From Gemmatimonas sp. (GTDB lineage Bacteria > Gemmatimonadota > Gemmatimonadetes > Gemmatimonadales > Gemmatimonadaceae): DNA of 36,252 bases. Location: contig JAABRL010000040.1 of assembly GCA_011390935.1 (NCBI GenBank), positions 3,416 through 39,667 of the forward strand. The letters are read 5' to 3'. The position numbers and the translations under genes are program-made. Below, piece after piece: positions 31,863-36,252 of this stretch (the first letter of the stretch is position 1; every line of letters starts with the position of its first letter). A model generated the notes under the pieces. The model was not told the origin of the DNA, did not search any database, and saw nothing but the letters and a program-made list of their open reading frames with translations.

Positions 31863-32714
31863 GTGCCTACACAGTTGTCGACGCCTCGCGCGCACACACG
31901 ATGGTCCCCGCCCGCGCTCCGCGGGGGCGGGTTGCGCGCACTGGTGTGGGTCGCGGCGGTGTGGGTGACGCTGCTGGGAGGGGTGGGGCGCGAACTGCTC
32001 GCGCAGCCGGCAGGCGCTGATCACGGTGCCTTCAGTGCGCTGCTTGCTCGCCACGTCCGTGATGGGCTGGTGGACTACGACGCCTTCCGCAACGCCCCCG
32101 AGTTCGCACGCTACCTGAACCAACTGGCAGTCACCGATCCGGCACGGTGGCCGCCTGCCGAGCAGCTCGCGTTCTGGATCAATGCATACAACGCGTACAC
32201 CATCGCGCAAATCAACGCGCACGGCGAGCGGCAGTCGATCAAGAACATCAACAAGGCGCTCGGGTTCCTGAAAACGGGTGGGGCCTGGTCGGAGCCCATG
32301 GCGACGATCGGCGGCGTGCGGTACACCCTCGACCAGATCGAGCATGAGCGCATTCGTCCAGTGTACAAAGACCCGCGCGTACATTTCGCACTCGTGTGTG
32401 CGGCGCTCGGCTGTCCACCGCTCCGGAGCGAGGCCTTCGTCGCCGAGCGATTGGACGCACAGCTGGATGATCAGGCGCGTCGGTTTCTCCTGCAGTCGCC
32501 AGTCAAGAATCGCGTGGATGTGGACGCGCGAACCGTGTTCCTGAGCCCGATTTTCGATTGGTATGGCAAGGACTTCGCGCCCGACCAGCGCGGGCTGTTG
32601 CGGTGGCTCAGTCGGTACTGGCCGACTGGCCCGGAGCGCACACTGCTGGAAGGCGGTGCGGCGCGAGTTCGATGGACGACGTATGACTGGTCGCTCAACG
32701 ACCAGAAACGGTAG
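31863..32714 (+). CDS. DUF547 family exported protein
   Basis: A 283-residue protein with a long basic N terminus and a hydrophobic signal segment (LVWVAAVWVTLLGGVGRELLAQ). The mature domain shows the DUF547 hallmarks: HVRDGLVDYDAF, EQLAFWINAYNAYTI, VRYTLDQIEHERIRP, VHFALVCAALGCPPLR (the conserved cysteine/proline motif) and VFLSPIFDWYGKDF. The family is exported, of unknown function and sometimes linked to redox or quinone metabolism. The GTG start at 31863 is the only start ahead of the signal peptide, and it lacks a clear Shine-Dalgarno. It runs away from the divergent YtxJ gene across about 155 bases. Confidence 0.9.
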   Translation: MPTQLSTPRAHTRWSPPALRGGGLRALVWVAAVWVTLLGGVGRELLAQPAGADHGAFSALLARHVRDGLVDYDAFRNAPEFARYLNQLAVTDPARWPPAEQLAFWINAYNAYTIAQINAHGERQSIKNINKALGFLKTGGAWSEPMATIGGVRYTLDQIEHERIRPVYKDPRVHFALVCAALGCPPLRSEAFVAERLDAQLDDQARRFLLQSPVKNRVDVDARTVFLSPIFDWYGKDFAPDQRGLLRWLSRYWPTGPERTLLEGGAARVRWTTYDWSLNDQKR

Positions 32715-32835
32715 CGCGGGCCGACACGCCACCCGGCGATTCATGTAAGATTCGGCCGTGGCGACGACCATGCTCCCGCCGTGTGTCGCGGCTCGCCGAG
32801 CCACCTGCTGTGCTCCCTCTGGCCCTCCGTGTGCC

Positions 32836-33507
32836 ATGCGCCTCTGGATTTCAATGGTTGCCCTGTTCGCGATCACGATGCTGCCGCACCAGCCGGTGCT
32901 CGCGCAGTCGTCGCCGCTGCAGCTCGCGCTCGATCGCGCGGGTCACGACATCGGGGTGAAGACCGCCCCGGTCGAGGTGATCGAGTTCCATGACCTCGGC
33001 TGCTCGCAGTGTGCGCGTTTCACGGCGCAGTCGTTCGGCGCGATCGAGAAGGAGTTCATCGCCACCGGCAAGGTGCGGTGGAAGTCGGTGCCGTTCGTGC
33101 TCGGGTCGTTCCGCCACTCGGCGTTTGCGTCGGAGGCCGCGGAGTGCGCGGCGGAGCAGGGCAAGTTTTTGCCCATGCACGATGCGCTGCTGGAGCAACA
33201 GGGCGCGTGGAAGGCATCGCTGTCGGTGCCGCACGAGCTTTTTGCCCGCATCGCGCGTTCGGTTGGCGTAGATACGGCACGATTCGGCAACTGCGTGCGC
33301 AGCGAACGCACGCGCGATCGGGTGCGGGCGCACAAGGCGTTGGCGCAGCAGCTGCAGATCTACGGCACGCCCACGTTCATCGTGCAGCGGGAAAAGCGCG
33401 TGTTGGGCGCCATCCCCGGCGATCAGTTCGCGGATTTTCTCCGGCGGGAAGTACAGCAGGCGCAGGTGCGCGCCGCGCAGTCGCGTATGGCACGGCCGCC
33501 GCAATGA
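32836..33507 (+). CDS. DsbA-like thiol:disulfide oxidoreductase
   Basis: A 223-residue periplasmic thioredoxin-fold protein. The signal peptide MRLWISMVALFAITMLPHQPVLAQ is followed by EVIEFHDLGCSQCARFTA with the active-site pair C56-S-Q-C59, then a long helical insert (about residues 70-160), and the cis-proline motif YGTPTFIVQ. The CSQC centre and helical insertion place it in the DsbA-like Thioredoxin_4 group. ATG 32836 gives the compact signal peptide; a GTG at 32758 would add 26 residues. Its stop overlaps the next start by ATGA. Confidence 0.93.
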   Translation: MRLWISMVALFAITMLPHQPVLAQSSPLQLALDRAGHDIGVKTAPVEVIEFHDLGCSQCARFTAQSFGAIEKEFIATGKVRWKSVPFVLGSFRHSAFASEAAECAAEQGKFLPMHDALLEQQGAWKASLSVPHELFARIARSVGVDTARFGNCVRSERTRDRVRAHKALAQQLQIYGTPTFIVQREKRVLGAIPGDQFADFLRREVQQAQVRAAQSRMARPPQ

Positions 33508-34121
33508 GCAGGCGTGTCGCCACACCGCGCGCTCGACTCGCCCTTGTGTGGCTGCTCGCGCTGAGCGCGGCGTGCAGCGCCGATCCCGGGCGCGACGTCG
33601 TGCGCATGGCCGTTCCGGGCGAGCACACGGTCGTGGAGGCCGACACCACCACGCTCGCCCTCGATGCGGTGCGCAAGAGTCAGGCGGCGTCCGTGTCGCA
33701 GCGTGTCGCCAACACCGACATCGCGATCACCTACAGCCGTCCGGTGGCGCGTGGTCGCGAGATTTTTGGCGGCATCGTGCCGCTCGGCGAGGTGTGGAAC
33801 CCGGGGGCGGATCAGGCCACGGCGATCACGTTTTCCCGCCCGGTGCGAGTGCACGGCGAGCCGTTGCCCGCGGGAACGTACAGCATCTGGGGGATCCCCG
33901 GCCTCACCGAGTGGACGCTGATTCTGAGTCGAGCCGGCGAGGTGTATCACACGCCGTATCCCGGGGAAGCCGAGGATGCACTGCGACTCGTGGTCCCGGT
34001 GGAGGCGACGACGCACACGGAGGTACTGACCTTCGACTTTCCGTTCGTCGAGGGCAAGGAGGCGGTCGTGCGACTCCGCTGGGCCAGCACCGCGCTGTCG
34101 CTTCGGCTCGAGGTCCCGTAA
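33504..34121 (+). CDS. DUF2911 lipoprotein
   Basis: A 205-residue lipoprotein (lipobox LSAAC, C24). The DUF2911 domain shows its core motifs: QRVANTDIAITYSRPVARGREIFGGIVPLGEVWNPGAD, TFSRPVRVHGEPLPAGTYSIWGIPG, EWTLILSRAGEVYHTPYPG and a final LRWASTALSLRL. The protein is beta-rich, exported and of unknown function. The ATG overlaps the DsbA-like stop (ATGA), suggesting the redox protein and DUF2911 act on a common envelope target. A sortilin-like gene follows 90 bases on. Confidence 0.92.
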   Translation: MSRRVATPRARLALVWLLALSAACSADPGRDVVRMAVPGEHTVVEADTTTLALDAVRKSQAASVSQRVANTDIAITYSRPVARGREIFGGIVPLGEVWNPGADQATAITFSRPVRVHGEPLPAGTYSIWGIPGLTEWTLILSRAGEVYHTPYPGEAEDALRLVVPVEATTHTEVLTFDFPFVEGKEAVVRLRWASTALSLRLEVP

Positions 34122-34211
34122 GGGCGCGCGAGCGCAACACTCCCTCGCCGCCGTCGTGATCGCGGGATATGCTTGGGGACGCTCTGCGTTCACCCCCAAC
34201 CCCCCGCCGCC

Positions 34212-36252
34212 GTGTCCGCTCGCTCCACTCGTGTCGCCCTGCTGGGCGCGCTCCTGCTCGCCCCGCTCGCCGCTCCGCTCGGCGCCCAGCTCGTGCCCGA
34301 CGAGGCCACGCGCACCGCGCTCCGCTGGCGCTCCATCGGTCCCGTCAACATGGCCGGTCGCATCACCGGTCTCGCGGTGCACCCCACCAACGCCAAGGTG
34401 TTCTACCTCGCCGGTGCCACCGGCGGCGTCTGGAAGACGGTGAACGCGGGTACGACGTTCTTTCCCGTGTGGGAGAATGGGCCGATCGCGTCGCTTGGCG
34501 ACATCGCGCTTGCGCCGAGCAATCCGGATATCGTGTGGCTCGGCACCGGTGAGGAAGATTCGCGCAACTCCGTGCAGCCCGGGTGGGGCGTCTACAAGAG
34601 CACCAACGGCGGCGTGAGCTGGGAGTCGGTGGGTCTCGAGAAGACGCAGCATGTGGGACGCATCGCGATTCACCCGACCAACCCCGACATCGTGTACGTG
34701 GCAGCGCTCGGCGCGCAGTGGGGCGCCAATCCGGAACGCGGCCTCTACAAGACCACCGATGGCGGCAAGACGTGGACGCTGTCCAAGTTCATCAGCGACA
34801 AGGCCGGCTTCGTGGACGTGATCCTCGATCCACGCAATCCCGACGTTGTGTATGCGTCGAGCTGGGAGCGGGTGCGCAAACCGAGTTCGTTCAAGAGCGG
34901 TGGCCCGGGTTCGGCGCTGTGGAAGAGCACCGATGCCGGTGCCACGTGGACGGAGATCACGGGCAACGGTTTCCCGGAAACGATCAAGGGGCGCATCACG
35001 GTGAAGCTCGCCGCGAGCAACCCCGACGTGGTGTACGCCATGGTGGAAGCCGATTCGGTGCGTGGTGCCAAGCCGCAGATGCTGCTCAGCGGCATGTATC
35101 GCTCAGCCGATGCGGGCAAGAGCTGGCAGTGGATGAACACCGAAAATCGGCGTCCGTTCTACTTCTCCGAGTTCGAAGTCGATCCGACCGATCCCGATCG
35201 TCTGTACCGTCTGGCGGTCGCGTTTCACATGTCGGAAGACGGGGGCCGCTCGTGGCGCGCGAGCATGCTCGGCATTCACGAGGACTACCATGCGATGTGG
35301 ATCAATCCGCGCGATCCCGAGCATTTCATCGTGGCCGGTGATGCCGGCATCTTTCAGACATACGATCGCGGCGGCACATACGATGCGCTGAACAACATGG
35401 CCATGGCGCAGTTCTACGGCATCAGCTTCGACTACCAGGTGCCGTACGTGGTGTGCGGCGGCATGCAGGACAACGGGACGTCATGCGGCATCAGTCGTCG
35501 AGCGTCCGGCCAGCTGCAGATGACCGACTGGTTCGCGTTGTTTGCCGCCGACGGTCTGCAGTCGGCGCAGAATCCGTTCAACCCCGATCTCGTGTATTTC
35601 GAGTCGCAGGGTGGCAACCTCATGCGCCGCAACCTGGGCACGGGCGAGCTCGACCGCATTCGTCCGCGCACGGTCACGCGCACGCAGTTCGGCAACCAGA
35701 TTGCTCAGGTACGCGCGAGCGCCGGCGACAAGCCGCTCACCGCGGAACAGCAGAAGCGCATTGCCGATCTGCGCGCGCAGATGCAGCGCGAACTCGCCGA
35801 CCCGAACGTGGCCACGCGTTGGAACTGGAACACGCCGTTCATTCTGTCGCGTCACGATGCGAACGTGATGTACGCGGGCGCGGAGAAGCTGTTCAAGTCG
35901 GTGAAGGGCGGACTCGATCTGATCGCGATCTCGCCCGATCTGTCCACGGCCGACGAAAACGTATTGCGCATTACCACGGGCTTCGACGCGCAGGGCAACC
36001 CGGCGATCGATGCCACGGGCGGTATCACGCGCGACGCGACGGGCGCCGAAGAGAACGCCACCATCGTGACGATCGGTGAATCGCCGCTCCGCGCCGGCAT
36101 GCTCTACGTCGGCACGAACGACGGGAAGGTGTGGCTCACACGCAATGATGGGGGCACCTGGGAAGATCTGAGCGGACGCTTCGCCGGGGTTCCGAAGGGC
36201 ACCTACGTAAGCCGCGTGGAACCGTCGCGTTTCGATACGGCCACGGTGTATG
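34212..36252 (+). CDS. Secreted sortilin/VPS10-like Asp-box (BNR) repeat protein (3' truncated)
   Basis: The first 680 residues of an exported protein that runs off the window. The GTG at 34212 gives a short signal peptide (VALLGALLLAPLAAPLGAQ). The rest is a double beta-propeller of Asp-box repeats with an S/T-x-D/N-x-G-x-T/S-W signature: STNGGVSW, TTDGGKTW, STDAGATW, SADAGKSW, SEDGGRSW and TRNDGGTWED, interleaved with VYVAALG, VIYAGAE-type strands (VMYAGAEKLFKS). The segment RWNWNTPFILSRHDANV is typical of the sortilin-like family. The insert QQKRIADLRAQMQREL forms a short helix between propellers. In sequence annotation this group is often labelled glycosyl hydrolase, but no catalytic residues of one are evident. 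Confidence 0.9.
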   Translation, partial: MSARSTRVALLGALLLAPLAAPLGAQLVPDEATRTALRWRSIGPVNMAGRITGLAVHPTNAKVFYLAGATGGVWKTVNAGTTFFPVWENGPIASLGDIALAPSNPDIVWLGTGEEDSRNSVQPGWGVYKSTNGGVSWESVGLEKTQHVGRIAIHPTNPDIVYVAALGAQWGANPERGLYKTTDGGKTWTLSKFISDKAGFVDVILDPRNPDVVYASSWERVRKPSSFKSGGPGSALWKSTDAGATWTEITGNGFPETIKGRITVKLAASNPDVVYAMVEADSVRGAKPQMLLSGMYRSADAGKSWQWMNTENRRPFYFSEFEVDPTDPDRLYRLAVAFHMSEDGGRSWRASMLGIHEDYHAMWINPRDPEHFIVAGDAGIFQTYDRGGTYDALNNMAMAQFYGISFDYQVPYVVCGGMQDNGTSCGISRRASGQLQMTDWFALFAADGLQSAQNPFNPDLVYFESQGGNLMRRNLGTGELDRIRPRTVTRTQFGNQIAQVRASAGDKPLTAEQQKRIADLRAQMQRELADPNVATRWNWNTPFILSRHDANVMYAGAEKLFKSVKGGLDLIAISPDLSTADENVLRITTGFDAQGNPAIDATGGITRDATGAEENATIVTIGESPLRAGMLYVGTNDGKVWLTRNDGGTWEDLSGRFAGVPKGTYVSRVEPSRFDTATVY

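Noticed and set aside
1..36252. CRISPR array, insertion sequence or prophage
   Set aside because: No regularly spaced direct repeats, transposase-like frames, terminal inverted repeats or phage structural genes were found by eye.

Overview
The window is GC-rich bacterial chromosome, densely packed with genes. The lipobox-containing proteins, the secreted beta-propeller and Asp-box proteins, and the RND efflux and DUF families fit a Gram-negative, probably Gemmatimonadota (Gemmatimonas-like) genome. That assignment rests on protein resemblance and is inferred, not proven. I see no transposase, integrase, phage gene or CRISPR array, and no gene-free stretch longer than about 300 bases. It reads as ordinary chromosome with several lineage-specific envelope operons.

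Layout. 1-431: tail of a response-regulator receiver domain, then tRNA-Gln(CUG) with a strong intrinsic terminator. 485-1881: TIGR04076-like protein coupled to an aldo/keto reductase. 1901-4496: a G-tract metal-operator-like promoter, a 40-residue membrane microprotein and a CopA-type copper ATPase. 4465-6363 (minus): a PAS-PAS hybrid histidine kinase overlapping the copA tail. 6490-11987 (minus): compact operon DUF4956 membrane protein, CotH-kinase-like protein, large M12B/M66-like lipoprotein metalloprotease, DUF423 protein. 12085-13692: PafA-like alkaline phosphatase. 13703-14760 (minus): DUF3299 and ZrgA-like zinc-binding protein behind a Fur/Zur-like palindrome. 14828-18120: two translationally coupled exported beta-propeller proteins. 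18171-23058 (minus): RND efflux adaptor and pump, then a DUF4332 helix-hairpin-helix protein. 23271-25407: DUF983 protein and an ABC-2-type permease. 25391-30037 (minus): S9 peptidase, DUF218 protein and thermonuclease operon, then a coiled-coil lipoprotein. 30106-31707 (minus): YtxJ, NlpC/P60 hydrolase and a QueD homologue. 31863-36252: DUF547, DsbA-like, DUF2911 and the start of a sortilin/VPS10-like Asp-box protein.

How the genes work together. Most work at the envelope: metal export or binding (CopA, ZrgA, DUF3299), drug efflux (RND), secreted hydrolysis (S9, M12B/M66-like, PafA, NlpC, thermonuclease) and thiol redox (DsbA-like, YtxJ). Nine gene junctions use a 4-base ATGA or GTGA stop/start overlap. 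A tenth appears to use CTGA, which would give queD a CTG start codon. That restores its catalytic cysteine, yet the same extension shows arginine where the first zinc-ligand histidine is expected. The least understood units are the DUF4956/CotH-like/metalloprotease operon, the paired beta-propeller proteins and the microprotein ahead of copA.
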